DNA of 64,000 nucleotides from Bubalus kerabau (GCF_029407905.1 NW_026577882.1:2232001-2296000); one strand, 5' to 3'. Shown: positions 36,561 to 48,250, numbered from the stretch's first letter. Notes: generated from the letters alone by a model not told the origin. Made by a program: numbers and translations.

Positions 36561-36930
36561 GCAGGGGCGGGGCGAACGCGGGCGGCGTGGGGCGGGGGTC
36601 GGCTTCTGGCGTGGGTGGGGGCGGGCTTCCCAGTTGTGCTCTCGGAGGTGGACACTGAGGCTGAAAACGCGCCGGGAGCGCACCCGGGACTGGGTAAACC
36701 CGGGCTGCGCGGGTCGAGATTCCGATGGCTTTGGGTGGGGGTCGGTCCCAGTTGTGCTCCCGGGGGCCGCCACTGTGGCTGGGAACGCGCAGGGAGCGCG
36801 GCAGGGGCGGGGCTAACCCTGGGGGCGCGGGGCGGGGGTCGGCTCATGGGGGGGATGGGGAGGGGTTCCCAGTTGCGCTCTCGGGGGTTGCAACTGCGGC
36901 TGGGAATGCCTATTTCGTCCGCTCCTGGGT
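36561..36930. repeat. GC-rich ~119 bp minisatellite, copy 1
   Basis: 'gttgtgctctcgg' and variants lie at about 36636, 36754 and 36875, each followed by 'ccactg(a/c)ggctgg(g/a)aa' and 'gggagcgc'. CpG density is high. It could act as a CpG-island-like promoter, but nothing in the sequence proves it. Confidence 0.7.
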
Positions 36931-37460
36931 CCCCAAGGATCGCCATCCCATGGGTGCAGTGGAGGGCTGCGGACCACAGGTAAGGGCCCTGGGACTGCGT
37001 GGAGCAGGGAACCAAGTATTCCGCCGTCTGTTGGCACATTCTCGGAGCTCCCCAACCTGGCGGTCGCAGAAAGGCCTTGCCTTTGGGGTCAAGGCCTTTA
37101 CCGCTCCACCCCTCTGCTGAAAAATCTCAGAGTCTGCGCGGTTCTTCCAAGCAGCCTAGTGTCCGCTGGAAGTCCAAGGGACAGAACACTGAACTCTGGC
37201 CGGCTGGCCCAGCCCTGCTTCTGGCACTTTGTAAGCCAGCGGGCCCTTGAGCACCTGCTGGGATGGGAAAGGGAAGGGTCCACGGATTGCACCCTAGAAA
37301 CTTAGTAGGGTGCATGGATTTCAAACCCTGGTGGCCGCCCAGGCAGCGAAGAAGGGGGGAGGGCACCTTGCTGCCCTTTCATGGCAGAATCTGTGGTTGT
37401 TCAGCTGCGTGGGCCTTTTCATGAGGACCCTGTGCAATAAAAGTTTGGTGTTTTGGAACT
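36880..37460 (+). other. Exon-like GC segment with splice donor and poly(A) signal, copy 1
   Basis: A consensus donor (cacaggtaagg, about 36975-36985) follows the minisatellite. Moderately GC-rich sequence then runs to AATAAA at 37436-37441. No convincing reading frame is conserved across the three copies. It may be a remnant of a transcribed unit, a noncoding transcript or chance. Confidence 0.35.
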
Positions 37461-39000
37461 GAATACTTAGAACGTGTAAAAGCTTTAAATTATGTGGTGG
37501 TGTAATTAAAAAACAAAACAAAACAAAACCAAGCTCCAAGTGTTTTGCAAATGGAGGTTTAAATATTGAAGGACTGTATTCCTTGCACTGTGGCATTCTA
37601 TCAAGAAGTGTGCAGGATTTTTTTTTTTTTTTAAGAAAAGTGTTCGAAGTGAGGGAAACAGGAAACCCAGAGGTGCCCCTGTATTTTGGGGAAGGCCTTA
37701 GGAGGTCACTTGGAAATGCTGCTGGCTGTGCGGGAGGGAGGCAGATGGGCTGTGCAGTCTTGTCCTTTGCATGGATGTTCTTGTGTGTGGAAACCCAGCT
37801 CGGAGCCATCTCCTGATGTGTAAGAATTTCGCAGACAAACCTTGAGCTAAGCAATGCATTTGTTCCTGAGGAAATGTTTGTCTTAAGCAATGTAAATATC
37901 CTATGTATATCTGCTGGACTCTGGCTTCAGGTCGGTTCCCCCAAAAGGCTCAGAAACGATTTGAACAAAACAGCATGTTTTCCTCCTAGCTTGTTCTCCT
38001 TATCTATGTTAAGGAAATGATATATTTGCCTGCAATACTGCCTTTCTTCAAGATTCATGTCAATCAAGTTTTGGCCCGGGATGACTCACCTGCTGCCAAT
38101 ATTATCTCAATGCATGTCGTGAGGGAAGGGCCTGGTGCCATTCCCTGAAACAGTTCCTTTCTTTCCTTAGCTGAATGCTAGTGCCTGTAGAATATCTGGC
38201 TAAAGACCAGCAGGGGGTACTCTTACTACCCCCCCCACCCCGCCTCAAGTCTAAGTCAGCAGCTTTCTCTATCTCTTTAATACTTTAATAACACTTGATG
38301 ACACAAAAGCTCTGAGCGATCAAATCATATCAAATCTTCATTTCAGATTGAAGATGCATTCCATGGTATTGCCATCTTAAGTCTTTCCATCGTTATGGAA
38401 TATCTGTCCATGTATTCAGGATAGTTTTCAGCCAGGGTGTATAATTTCCAGTGTGCCAGTCTTGTCATCCTCGTTACATCCATGGCAAAGTGTTTTATTC
38501 ATGTTGATATTATTGAAAGGGAATTTTTTAAAATTCCTTTTCAGATTATTATCTGCTAATGTATACAGATAAAACTGTGTAATCATTCATTTTTCAGTTT
38601 GGACAGCTTGATAGTTGTCTTTAATTTCTTTACTTTCTGACACTTTAAGATTATCCTGGGACACATATGTAATGCCTCACCCCTAAATTCAGACATGTGT
38701 TCAAAGAACTTCTGTCCTTTTATTTATTTATTTATTTATTCTTTAACATTGAAATCGTTTTGACTATGCTGGGTGTTTGTTGCTAGATGGAAGTAGCTAG
38801 GACCTCTGGACTGCAGTCTCTCATCTCTTGCTGACCTCTTGTTGACCTCTGCAGATTCCTGGTAGGTGGGAGCTTGTTAGTTCCTTGTTCCTTATCAGAA
38901 CCTCCTGTGGTAAGTGTTTTTCTCTTCTCTGTTGCCTGGTAAGGGTGGGTGGTCATGGGCATCCCAAAGTTGGCTGGAAGTCAATTATTTAGGCAGGCTT
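37461..39000. other. A/T-rich spacer of the 4.5 kb unit, copy 1
   Basis: Contains an (AAAAC)n tract (about 37509-37530), a T-run (37619-37632), a C-run (38230-38240) and a (TTTA)n tract (38718-38740). A long antisense frame (37321-37890) exists, but its counterpart in copy 2 starts differently and nothing identifies it. I see no gene. Confidence 0.6.
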
Positions 39001-39012
39001 GTGCATAGATAT

Positions 39013-39285
39013 GGGAGAAGGCAATGGCACCCCACTCCTGGAAAATCCCAAGGACGGAGGAGCCTGGTAGGCTGCAGTCCATGGGGTGGCTAAGAGTCGG
39101 ACACCACTGAGCGACTTCATTTTCACTTTTCACTTTCATGCATAGGAGGAGGAAATGGCAACCCACTCCAGTGTTCTTGCCTAGAGAACCCCAGGGACTG
39201 CGGGGCCTGGTGGGCTGCCATCTATGGCGTGGCACAGGGTCAGCCTCAAGTGAACCACTTAGCAGCTGCAGCAGCAGCAGCAGCA
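39013..39285 (-). mobile_element. Bov-A2 SINE, copy 1
   Basis: This is a dimeric ruminant SINE in antisense: 'ggagaaggcaatggcaccccactcc' near the left, 'ggaggaaatggcaacccactcc' for the second half, and a (CAG)n run at the right. Target duplications gtgcatagatat lie at 39001-39012 and 39286-39297. Compared with copy 2 it has lost about 14 bases after 'ccccactcc'. Confidence 0.9.
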
Positions 39286-39297
39286 GTGCATAGATAT

Positions 39298-40004
39298 CAA
39301 AGGGGATGAGAACAGTCAGGTAGGATCACATATGTCACCGTGAAACAATACTTCTCCTCTTAGCCAAAGCTAACAAAAGATTTCTGTTCTAGGTCAACCT
39401 AGAAGAGATCACTTAAGAGGTAAAGAAACTTAAACTCCATTAGCAAAGGCAGTTCAACATCTCAAGAAAACTTGTGCTAGGCACAAAACTCTTTTCTGGG
39501 GGCCTACTTTCCCTACAACCTCCTTATCCCATTCTGTACCCATTCCTTTGCTTCTCCCGTCCTGAAAATGCCACCTGTAAGACAGAACTACTTCGTTTCC
39601 CTTCTTAAAGTGTGATTGCATTCCATACATTCTTGTAATAACAAGTCATACATTTCCCTTCAGCAGCCAAGAACTGACTCTTATATTGGCATTTGATAGA
39701 TTGGTGAGCATACCTATCAGTGATAATAGCGCCCACCCCGCTTCCTGCAAGAACAGAACAAAACAAAACAAAACAAAAAAATTGCTTTCTTACATTTAAT
39801 ATGTTCGGATGGTGCCAGTCACTATTCATGCAGAGTCAAAAATCTCTTTTGTTTCTGTGTAAAAGGGAGGTCCTTTCAAGTCGTGAATGTTTCAGAACTT
39901 TCATTTATTTGGAAGTGACCTAGCTATTCAATACACTGTCGTCACTTAGTTTAGCACCAGGATAGAAACTCAGGTAACCAAAACACCTGGAGGAACGATT
40001 GTAA
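39298..40004. other. Unique spacer of 4.5 kb unit, copy 1
   Basis: Present also in copy 2 (about 43797-44468). Contains an (AAAAC)n tract near 39758-39780. No gene is recognised. Confidence 0.5.
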
Positions 40005-40188
40005 GTTCAGTTCAGTTCAGTTGCTCAGTCGAGTCTGACTCTTTGGGACCCCGTGGCCTGCAGAACGCCAGGCTTCCGTGTCCATCACCAACTCCAGGGG
40101 CTTGCTCAAACTCATGTCCATCGAGTCAGTGATGCCATCCAACCATCTTATCCTCTGTCATCCCCTTCTCCTCTGCATTCAATCAAGA
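40005..40188 (+). mobile_element. Bov-tA SINE, copy 1
   Basis: Starts with the tRNA-related head gttcagttcagttcagttgc, then ctcagtcgagtctgactctt and the Bov-A body (ccatcgagtcagtgatgcc), ending at 'tcctctgcattcaatc'. It sits at the same place in copy 2, so it predates the duplication. Confidence 0.88.
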
Positions 40189-40969
40189 CTATGAGAGGCA
40201 GATATTTTAGAGTATAATTATTGTTAAGAGTTTATCTAAAAGCTCATATCACATTTACATTTTTTACATTGGTTGTTGCTGTTTCCAGGTACTTTCTTGC
40301 TGAAAAGCTTGTGACACATATAACAATAGAGCAATTTTTACCTCAAAAGAAACCTAGGCACTATGAACATGGTGTGCTTAATGTTGTTGACTCTTAGACA
40401 TGTCTATAGTGGAGGAGCAAAACCAAAAATACTAGATATTTAATATTGACTAGTTCCCAGTTCACGGGACTCTGACATTCATTTAGGTCAATGTTTTCTT
40501 GTATTTCCAGCAGTTTGATTTGGAAGGGCTGCCTTGTCTTGAGACCATTGAAATCAAAACTCAGAACTTGAGCAATATTATCAAAAAACACAAGGCTCAC
40601 ACTGACACATACCTTAATCCAGACAGACAGACAAGACATCTTCCAGGTTTCCGCCTGAGATTTAAAATATTTCTTTGAGCCGTTTTCCTGGGGAGTGGGG
40701 GGGCGGGGAGTGGGGGTGGCAGCGAGGCAGGCTTGGGTAACAAGCTAATTGTTGGTCATTGCATATGCAAAGAACCAGCTTTCCGGGTTCCAAGGAAAAA
40801 AGTTTCCTTGGTACCCAATTTTGTTTGGATCTATAGACTCTCATGGCCCTCCTAGGTCAGGACATCTTTCCTTTCTGTAGTCCTCGTTTTATCCCTAAAT
40901 CATAGACAGCTTGGATTGTCTCTGTGGGGTGGATGTATTGTCCTCGTGTTTGACCTGGCGGCAGTAGCG
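40189..40969. other. Spacer of 4.5 kb unit, copy 1 to copy 2 transition
   Basis: Moderately A/T-rich sequence with a G-rich tract (about 40691-40720). Repeated at about 44651-45420. No gene or RNA gene is recognised. Confidence 0.5.
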
Positions 40970-41400
40970 AGGTCTGAGAGCCTCTCCTGGAACCGGGCGT
41001 GGGGACGGGGCTCACCAGGAGCCCCTGGTGGAAGTGGGCAACGCCCTGGGAGCGCGCCAGGGGCGGGGCGATCCCGGGCAGCGCGGGTCGGGGTTCTGGT
41101 CGGGAGGGGGTGGGGGGCGGTAACAGTTGTGCTCTCGGGGGTCCCCACTGCAGCTGGAAACGCGCTGGGAGTGCGGCAGGGGCAGGGTGAACCCGGGTGG
41201 CGCGGGGCGGGGTTCGGCTCCTGGCGGGGGTGGGGGAGGGCTTCCCAGCTGTGCTCTCGGTGGTGGCCACTGAGGCTGGAAACGCGCCGGGAGCGCACCC
41301 GGGGCGGGGTAAACCTGGGCTGCGCGGGTCGAGATTTAGGTGGCTGTGGGTGGGGGTTCGGTCCCAGTTGTGCTCTCGGGGGTCGCCACTGCGGCTAGGA
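40970..41400. repeat. GC-rich ~119 bp minisatellite, copy 2
   Basis: 'gtgctctcgg' recurs at about 41130, 41251 and 41370, with the same internal pattern as copy 1. Upstream sequence (gcgtggggacggggctcacc) is preserved here and in copy 3 but missing in copy 1, which is truncated. Confidence 0.7.
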
Positions 41401-41950
41401 ATGCCCATTTCCTACGCTCCTGTGTCCCCAAGGATCCACATCTAGTGGGTGCAGCGGAGGGCTGCGGGCCACAGGCCAGGGAACTGGGACTGCTTGGAGC
41501 AGGGAACCAAGTATTCCGCCCTCTGTTGGCACATTCTCGGAGCTCCCCAACCTGGCGGTTGCAGAAAGGCCTCGCCCTTGGTGTCAAGGCCTTTACCGCT
41601 CCACCCCTTTGCTGAAAAATCTCAGTCTGCACGGTTTTCCCAAGCAGCCTAGTGTCCGCTGGAAGTCCAAGGGACAGAACACTGAACTCTGGCCGGCTGG
41701 CCCAGCCCTGCTTCTGGCACTTTGTAAGCCAGCGGGCCCTTGAGCACCTGCTGGGATGGGAAAGGGAAGGGTCCACGGATTGCATCCTAGAAACTTAGTA
41801 GGGTGCATGGATTTCAAACCCTGGTGGCCGCCCAGGCAGCAAAGAAGGGGGGAGGGCACCTTGCTGCCCTTTCATGGCAGAATCTGTGGCTGTCCTGATG
41901 CGTGGGCCTTTTCATGGGGACCTTGTACAATAAAAGTTTGGTGTTTTGGT
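41401..41950 (+). other. Exon-like GC segment with poly(A) signal, copy 2
   Basis: Matches copy 1 closely to AATAAA at 41929-41934. The splice donor of copies 1 and 3 is lost here (cacaggccagg in place of cacaggtaagg), an argument against a conserved spliced gene in this copy. Confidence 0.35.
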
Positions 41951-43489
41951 ACTGAATAATTAGAAATTGTAAAAAGTTTAAATTATGTGGTGGTGTAATT
42001 AAAAAACAAAACAAAACAAAACCAAGCTCCAAGTGCTTGGCACAGGGAGGTTTAAGTATTGAAGGCCTGTTTTCCTTGCACTGTGGCATTCTATCAAGAA
42101 GTGTGCAGGATTTTTTTTTTTTTTTAAGAAAAGTGTTCGAAGTGAGGGAAACAGGAAACCCAGAGGTGCCCCTGTATTTTGGGGAAGGCCTTAGGAGGTC
42201 ACTTGGAAATGCTGCTGGCTGTGGGGGAGGGGGGCAGATGGGCTGTGCAGGCTTGTCCTTTGCATTCATGTTCTTGTGTGTAGAAACCCAGCTCGGAGCC
42301 ATCTCCTGATGTGTAAGAATTTCGCAGACAAACCTTGAGCTAAGCAGTGCATTTGTTCCTGAGGAAATGTTTGTCTTAAGCGATGTAAATATCCTATGTA
42401 TATCTGCTGGACTCTGGCTTCAGGTCGGTTCCCCCAATAGGCTCAGAAGCGACTTGAACAAAACAGTATGTTTTCCTCGTACCTTATTCTCCTAATCTAT
42501 GTTAAGGAAATGATATATTTGCCTGGAATACTGCCTTTCTTCAAGATTCATGTCAATCAGTTTTTGGCCCAGGATGACTCACCTGCTGCCAATGTGACCT
42601 CAAGGCATGTCGTGTGGGAGGGGCCTGGTGCCATTCCCTGAGACAGTGCCTTTCTTTCCTGAGCTGACTGCTAGTGCCTGTAGAATATCTGGCTAGAGAC
42701 CAGCAGGGCGTACACCCCGCCTCAAGTCTAAGTCAGCAGCTTTCTCTATCTCATTTATACTTTAATAACAATTGATGACACAAAAGCTCTGAGCGATCAA
42801 ATCATATCAAATCTTCATTTCAGATTGAAGATGCATTCCATGGTATTGCCATCTTAAGTCTTTCCATTGTTATGGAATACCTGTCCATGTATTCAGGATA
42901 GTTTTCAGCCAGGGTGTATAAGTTCCAGTGTGCCAGTCTTGTCATCCTCGTTACATCCATGGCAAAGTGCTGTATTCATGTTGAAATTATTGAAAGGGAA
43001 TTTTTTTAAATTCCTTTTCAGATTATTATCTGGTAATATATACAGAAAAAACTGTGTAATCTTTCGTTTTTATCAGTTTGGACAGCTTGATAGTTGTCTT
43101 TAATTTCTTTCCTTTCTCATACTTTAAGATTTTCCGGGCACCGTACATGTACTGCCTCACCCCTAATCTCAGTCATGTGTTCAAAGAACTTCTGTCCTTT
43201 ATTTGTTTACTTATTTTTTGCAACATTGAATTCGTTGTGACTATGCTGGGTCTCTGCTGCAAGATGGAAGTTGCTAGGACCTCTGGACTGCAGTCTTCCA
43301 TCTCTTACTGACCTCTTGTTGACCTCTGCAGAATCCTGGTTGGCGGGAGCTTGTTAGTTCCTCGTTCCTTACCAGGACCTCCTGTGGTAAGTGTTTTTCT
43401 CTTCTCTGTTGCCTTGTAAGGGTGGATGGTCATTGGGATCCCAAAGCTAGCTAGAAGTCAATTATTTAGGCAGGCTTGTGCATAGATAT

Positions 43490-43784
43490 GGGAGAAGGCA
43501 ATGGCACCCCACTCCAGTACTCTTGCGTGGAAAATCCCATGGATGGAGGAGCCTGGTAGGCTGCAGTCCATGGGGTCGCTAAGAGTCAGACACCACTGAG
43601 CGACTTCACGTTCACTTTTCACTTTCATGCATGGGAGGAGGAAATGGCAACCCACTCCAGTGTTCTTGCCTAGAGAACCCCAGGGACTGCGGGGCCTCGT
43701 GGTCTGCCGTCTATGGGGTCGCACAGAGTCGGACACGACTGAAACCACTTAGCAGCAGCAGCGGCGGCAGCAGCAGCAGAAGCA
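43490..43784 (-). mobile_element. Bov-A2 SINE, copy 2
   Basis: Same element as at 39013 with more complete sequence (ccactccagtactcttgc present) and a longer CAG/CGG-rich right end. Target duplications gtgcatagatat (43478-43489) and gtgcatcgatat (43785-43796) differ by one base. Confidence 0.9.
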
Positions 43785-44468
43785 GTGCATCGATATCAAA
43801 AGGCTGCAAACAGTCAGGAAGGATCACATATGTCACCGTGAAACACTACTTCTCCACTTAGCCAAAGCTAACAAAAGATTTCTGTTCTAGGTCAACCTAG
43901 AAGAGATCACTTAAGAGGTAAAGAAACTTAAACTCCATTAGCAAAGGCAGTTCGACATCTCAAGAAAACTTGTGCTAGGCACAGAACTCTTTTCTGGGGG
44001 TCCAATTTCCCTACAACCTCCTTATCCCATTCTGTACCCATTCCTTTGTTTCTCCCATCCTGAAACGGCCACCTGTAAGACAGAACTACTTTGTTTTCCT
44101 TCCTCAAGTGCCATTGCATTCCACATACTTTCTTGTAATAACAAGTCATACATTTCCCTTCAGCAACCAAGAACTGACTTTTATATTGGCATTCGCTATA
44201 GCCCGCCCCCCTCCCCCCACCCCCAAGAACAGAACAAAACAAAACAAAACAAAACAATTGCTTTCTTACATTTAACATGTCAGGATGGTGCCAGACACTA
44301 TTCATGGAGAGTCAAAAATCTCTTTTGTTTCTGTGTAAAAGGGAGGTCCTTTCAAGTCGTGAATGTTTCAGAACTTTCATTTATTTGGAAATGACCTAGC
44401 TATTCAATACACTGTCGTCACAAGGATAGAAACTCGGGTAACCAAAACACCTGGAGAAACGTTTGTTA

Positions 44469-44650
44469 GTTCAGTTCAGTTCAGTTGCTCAGTCGTGTCT
44501 GACTCTTTGGGACCCCGTGGCCTGAAGGACGCCAGGCTTCCGTGTCCGTCACCAGCTCCAGGGGCTTGCTCAAACTCATGTCCATCGAGTCAGTGATGCC
44601 ATCCAACCATCTTATCCTCTGTCATCCCCTTCTCCTCTGCCTTCAATCAA
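44469..44650 (+). mobile_element. Bov-tA SINE, copy 2
   Basis: Same element and position as 40005-40188, with a few differences (cagtcgtgtctgactc here against cagtcgagtctgactc). Confidence 0.88.
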
Positions 44651-45439
44651 GACTATGAGAGGCAGATATTTTAGAGTATAATTATTGTAAAGAGTTTGTC
44701 TAAAAGCTCATATCACATTTAGATTTTTTACTTTTGTTGTTGTCGTTTTCAGGTAGTTTCTTGCTGACAAGCTTGTGACAGATATAACAATAGAGCAATT
44801 TTTACCTCAAAAGAAACCTAGGCACTATGAACATGTTGTGCTTAATGTTGTTGACTCTTAGACATGTCTATAATGGAGGAGCAAAACCAAAAATACTAGA
44901 TATTTAATATTGACTAGCTCCCAGTTCACGGGACTCTGACATTCATTTAGGTCAATGTTTTCTTGTGTTTCCAGCAGTTTGATTTGGAAGGGCTGCCTTG
45001 TCTTGAGACCATTGAAATCAGAACACAGAACTTGAGCAATATTATCAAAAAACACAGGGCTCACACTGACACATACCGTAATCCAAACAGACAGACAAGA
45101 CATCTTCCAGGTTTCCGCCTGAGATTTAAAATATTTCTTTGAGCCAGTCTTCTGGGGAGTGGGGGGATGGGGGTGGCAGTAAGGCAGGCTTGGGTAACAA
45201 GCTAATTGTTGGTCATTGCATATGCAAAGAACCAGCTTTCCGGGTTCCAAGGAAAAATGTTTCCTTGGTAACCAACTTTGTCTGGTTCTATAGAATATCA
45301 TGGCCCTCCTAGGTCAGGTCATCTTGCCTTTCTGTAGTCCTCGTTTTATCCCTAAATCATAGACAGCTTGGATTGTCTCTGTGGGGTGTATGTATTGTCC
45401 TCATGTTTGACCTGGCGGCAGCAGCGAGGTCCGAGAGCC

Positions 45440-45905
45440 TCTCCTGGAACCGGGCGTGGGGACAGGGCTCACCGAGAGCCACTGGTGAAGGTGGGCAGCG
45501 CCCCTGGAGCGCGGCAGGGGCGGGGCGAACCCGGGCGGCGCAGGGCGGGTGTCGGCTCCTGGAGGGGGTAGGGGAGGGCTTCCCAGTTGTGCTCTCGGAG
45601 ATGGCCACTGCAGCTGGAAATGCGCCGGGAGCGCAGCCAGGGTGGGGTAAACCTGGGCTGCACAGGTCGAGATTACGCTCGCTGTGGGTGGGGGGTCGGT
45701 CCCTGTTGTGCTCCCGGGGGTCGCCAATATGGCTGGGAACCCGCTGGGAGCCCAGCAGGGCTGGGGCGAAACCTGGCCAAGCGGGGCGGGGTGGGGTTCC
45801 GTTCGCAGTGGGGGTCGGCTCCTGGCGGAGGTGGGGGAGGGCTTTCCAGATGTGCTGTTGGGGGTTGCCATTGCGGCTGGGAATGCCCATTTCGTGAACT
45901 CCTGG
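45440..45905. repeat. GC-rich minisatellite, copy 3 (expanded)
   Basis: 'gtgctctcgg/gtgctcccgg/gtgctgttgg' lie at about 45589, 45708 and 45852. The last interval (144) is longer because of an extra 'ggggcggggtggggttccg' stretch. Confidence 0.65.
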
Positions 45906-46394
45906 ATCCCCAAGGATCGGCATCCATTGGCCACAGCGGAGGGGTGCGGAACACAGGTAAGGGAACGGGGACTGCCTGGAGCAGGGAACCATGTATTCCG
46001 CCCTGTGTTGGCACAGTCTCAGAGCTCCCCAACCTGGCGGTCGCAGAAAGGCCTCGTCTTTGGGGTCAAGGCCTTTACCGCTCCACCCCTCTGCTGAAAA
46101 ACCTCAGAGTCTGCGCGGTTTTCCCAAGCAGCCTAGTGTCCGCTGGAAGTCCAAGGGACAGAACCCTGAATTCTGGCCGGCTGGCCCAGCCCTGCTTCTG
46201 GCACTTTGTAGGCCAGCGGGCCCTGGAGCACCTGCTAGGATGGGAAAGGGAAGTGTACGCGAATTGCACCCTGGTGGCCGCCGAGGCAGCAAAGAAGGGG
46301 GGAGGGCACCTTACTGCCCTTTAATGGCAGACAGAATCTGTGGCTGTCCTGCTGCGTGGGCCTTTTCATGGGGACCTTGTGCAATAAAAGTTTA
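45906..46394 (+). other. Exon-like GC segment with poly(A) signal, copy 3 (truncated)
   Basis: It retains the donor-like cacaggtaagg (about 45954) and AATAAA (46383-46388). Copy 3 stops a few bases after that signal, where satellite I takes over. About 30 bases near 46280 that are present in copies 1 and 2 are missing. Confidence 0.4.
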
Positions 46395-48250
46395 CCGGTG
46401 ACCTTAGGGAACTTCCCAGTGTGCTTCTGACAGATGAGGGATGCTGTGGAGTTGGCGGGGCCTCTCAGGACTCCGCTGGGTTTGGCGCAATGGAAGAGGG
46501 CCTCATCTCCAGGGAAGGCAGGAACCTCAGGCTTCCTCTCCGTTTCGGACTCCGACCGCAGGGTCCCTGCAGAGTTGGGACAGGAGAGTCAGGAATCGTC
46601 TTGTCTGAGGAAGGAAACTCCGCTTGCCTCTCGAGGTGCTCAGGGGGTCTCAGGCCCCTTGTTGAGCTGTGTGTGGAACCTGCGGGTGTTTCCGGAAATG
46701 CACGACGGTGACAGTGCCCCTTCGTGTTGTGCCTTCACCCACTGGGTTGCCTTCGAAGAGGTGTCCGGGCCTCGGGTTCTTTTCAAGAGCGGACAGCGAA
46801 ATCGGGGTCTTTCGGCATGTGGGACCACCCACGGGGCTAGTCTCAAATTTCCTAGTGAGGCCGGCTTCATCCTGAGGTGTGCTGGGAAGGCCGGGGACCC
46901 TTCCAGACAACGCAGGGGGATCGACTCTCCTGTCGCCATCAGGAGGGGAGAAGGGGCTCAGACGAAGTGGGGACGGAACCCTCGGTGTTACCCTCGAGGG
47001 AATCCGGCGTGTGGGGGACTTTTGGGGGTTGCATGAAAGGAGTCAGGTACCGTTTCGCACTTCAGGACAGAACCTGGGACTTCCCTTGAGACGCCGTAGC
47101 GGGCAAGGGCCTCATCTTGCGAAGACGTTGGGACCATGTGGATTTTCTCGAGTTGCGGCGGGATTCTAGAGTTACGACGGGGATTTCAGGCTTCCTCTTG
47201 TGTTGGCCCCGGGAAGCCTAATCTTCCATTCGAGTTGCGAGGGAAAGCTGAGGGTTGCACTCGAGTCACTGCAGGGCCAAAGAGACCTCATCTAGGCCTG
47301 TGTCCGGGACTTAACGTTCCTCTCAAGGGAAGACAGGGATCTCAGAGTGGCGTTCCAGACTCCCCCGGGGAGTCAGGCCTCGCCTCGAGGGCAAGCCCAG
47401 GATGCTGCTCTCCTCTCAAGTCGCGACGCAGATCTCTTGGAGCCCACTGAGTGGCCTCAAGGGAGTCAGGCCTTCTCTTCAGTTTGGAGAGAGGACTCGG
47501 GATTGTGCTCTGGGTCAGGCAGGAAAAGAAAGCCCTCACCTCGCAAGGATGGGGGCTTCTCAGGGGTTTCCTCGAGCTGCGGCGCCCGTGGGGGTTTTCT
47601 CACGAGGCAAGAAGAGGATCTCAGGGAGCCTCTCGTGCGGTGCCAGGGAAGTCAGGTCTCTGTGTGTGTGGTGAGGGGGAGCACGTCATGGCTCTCCAGT
47701 CATGGGAGAGGACTAGGGCCTCCAGACGCGTTGAAGAAGGACACTCGAGGTCTTTCTGGGGTTGCGGCGGGAAAGCCTCGTTTCCCTCGACTTCTGCCGG
47801 GGACCTGAGGGAACTTCCCATGGTGCCTCTGATAGGTGAGGGATGCTGTGGAGTTGGCGGGGCCTCTCGGTACTCCGCTGGGCTTGGCGCAATGGAAGAG
47901 GGCCTCATCTCGAGGGGAGACAGGAAACTTAGGCTTCCTCTCCTTTTCGGACTCCAACCACAGGGTCCCTGCAGAGTTGGGACAGGAGAGTCAGGCCTCG
48001 TCTTGTCTGAGGAAGGGAACCCCACTTGCCTCTCGAGTTGTTCATGGGGTTTCAGGCCCCTTGTCAAACTGTGTGTGGAATCTGCAAGTTTTTCCAGACG
48101 ATGCACGGGGGTGTCAGTGACCCTTCGTTTTTTGTCTTCATCCACAGGGTTGCCTTCGAAGAGGTGTCCGGGCATCGGGTTCTTATGAAGAGCGGACCGG
48201 GATATCGGGGTCGTTCAGCATTTGGCACCACCCACGTGGGTTGTCTCGAA
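46395..48250. repeat. Satellite I, segment 3a (second subfamily)
   Basis: Begins inside a monomer at 'ccggtgacc' immediately after the 4.5 kb unit. It carries the second-subfamily variants seen at 20650-22680 (gggaacttccca, ggcgcaatgg, tctgaggaagg). Anchor at 47185. Confidence 0.75.

Larger units (their letters stand above)
36559..46394. repeat. ~4.5 kb tandem repeat, about 2.2 copies
   Basis: The landmark 'caggggcgggg' lies at about 36561, 41057 and 45513; 'ggagctccccaacctggcgg' recurs near 37047, 41537 and 46020; and AATAAA lies at 37436, 41929 and 46383. Copies are 36561-41056, 41057-45512 and the partial 45513-46394. Each full copy contains a GC-rich minisatellite, an exon-like GC segment, an A/T-rich stretch, a Bov-A2 and a Bov-tA SINE. 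Both edges are sharp: it follows A/B repeat on the left and is followed by satellite I on the right. I do not recognise the family. A relationship to the ~3.8 kb bovine 1.709 satellite, which is said to contain dispersed SINE-like sequence, is only a guess. Confidence 0.85.

Noticed and set aside
37321..37890. Antisense 189-codon frame, partly repeated at 41814-42302
   Set aside because: It reads through a poly(T)/poly(A) tract and its start differs between copies. Shared length follows from recent duplication and not from selection.
40005..40090. A tRNA gene
   Set aside because: The tRNA-like head belongs to a Bov-tA SINE and lacks an intact cloverleaf that I can draw.
45587..46324. A 245-codon frame in copy 3 of the 4.5 kb unit
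   Set aside because: Copies 1 and 2 do not keep it, and its first part is minisatellite. No domain is recognisable.
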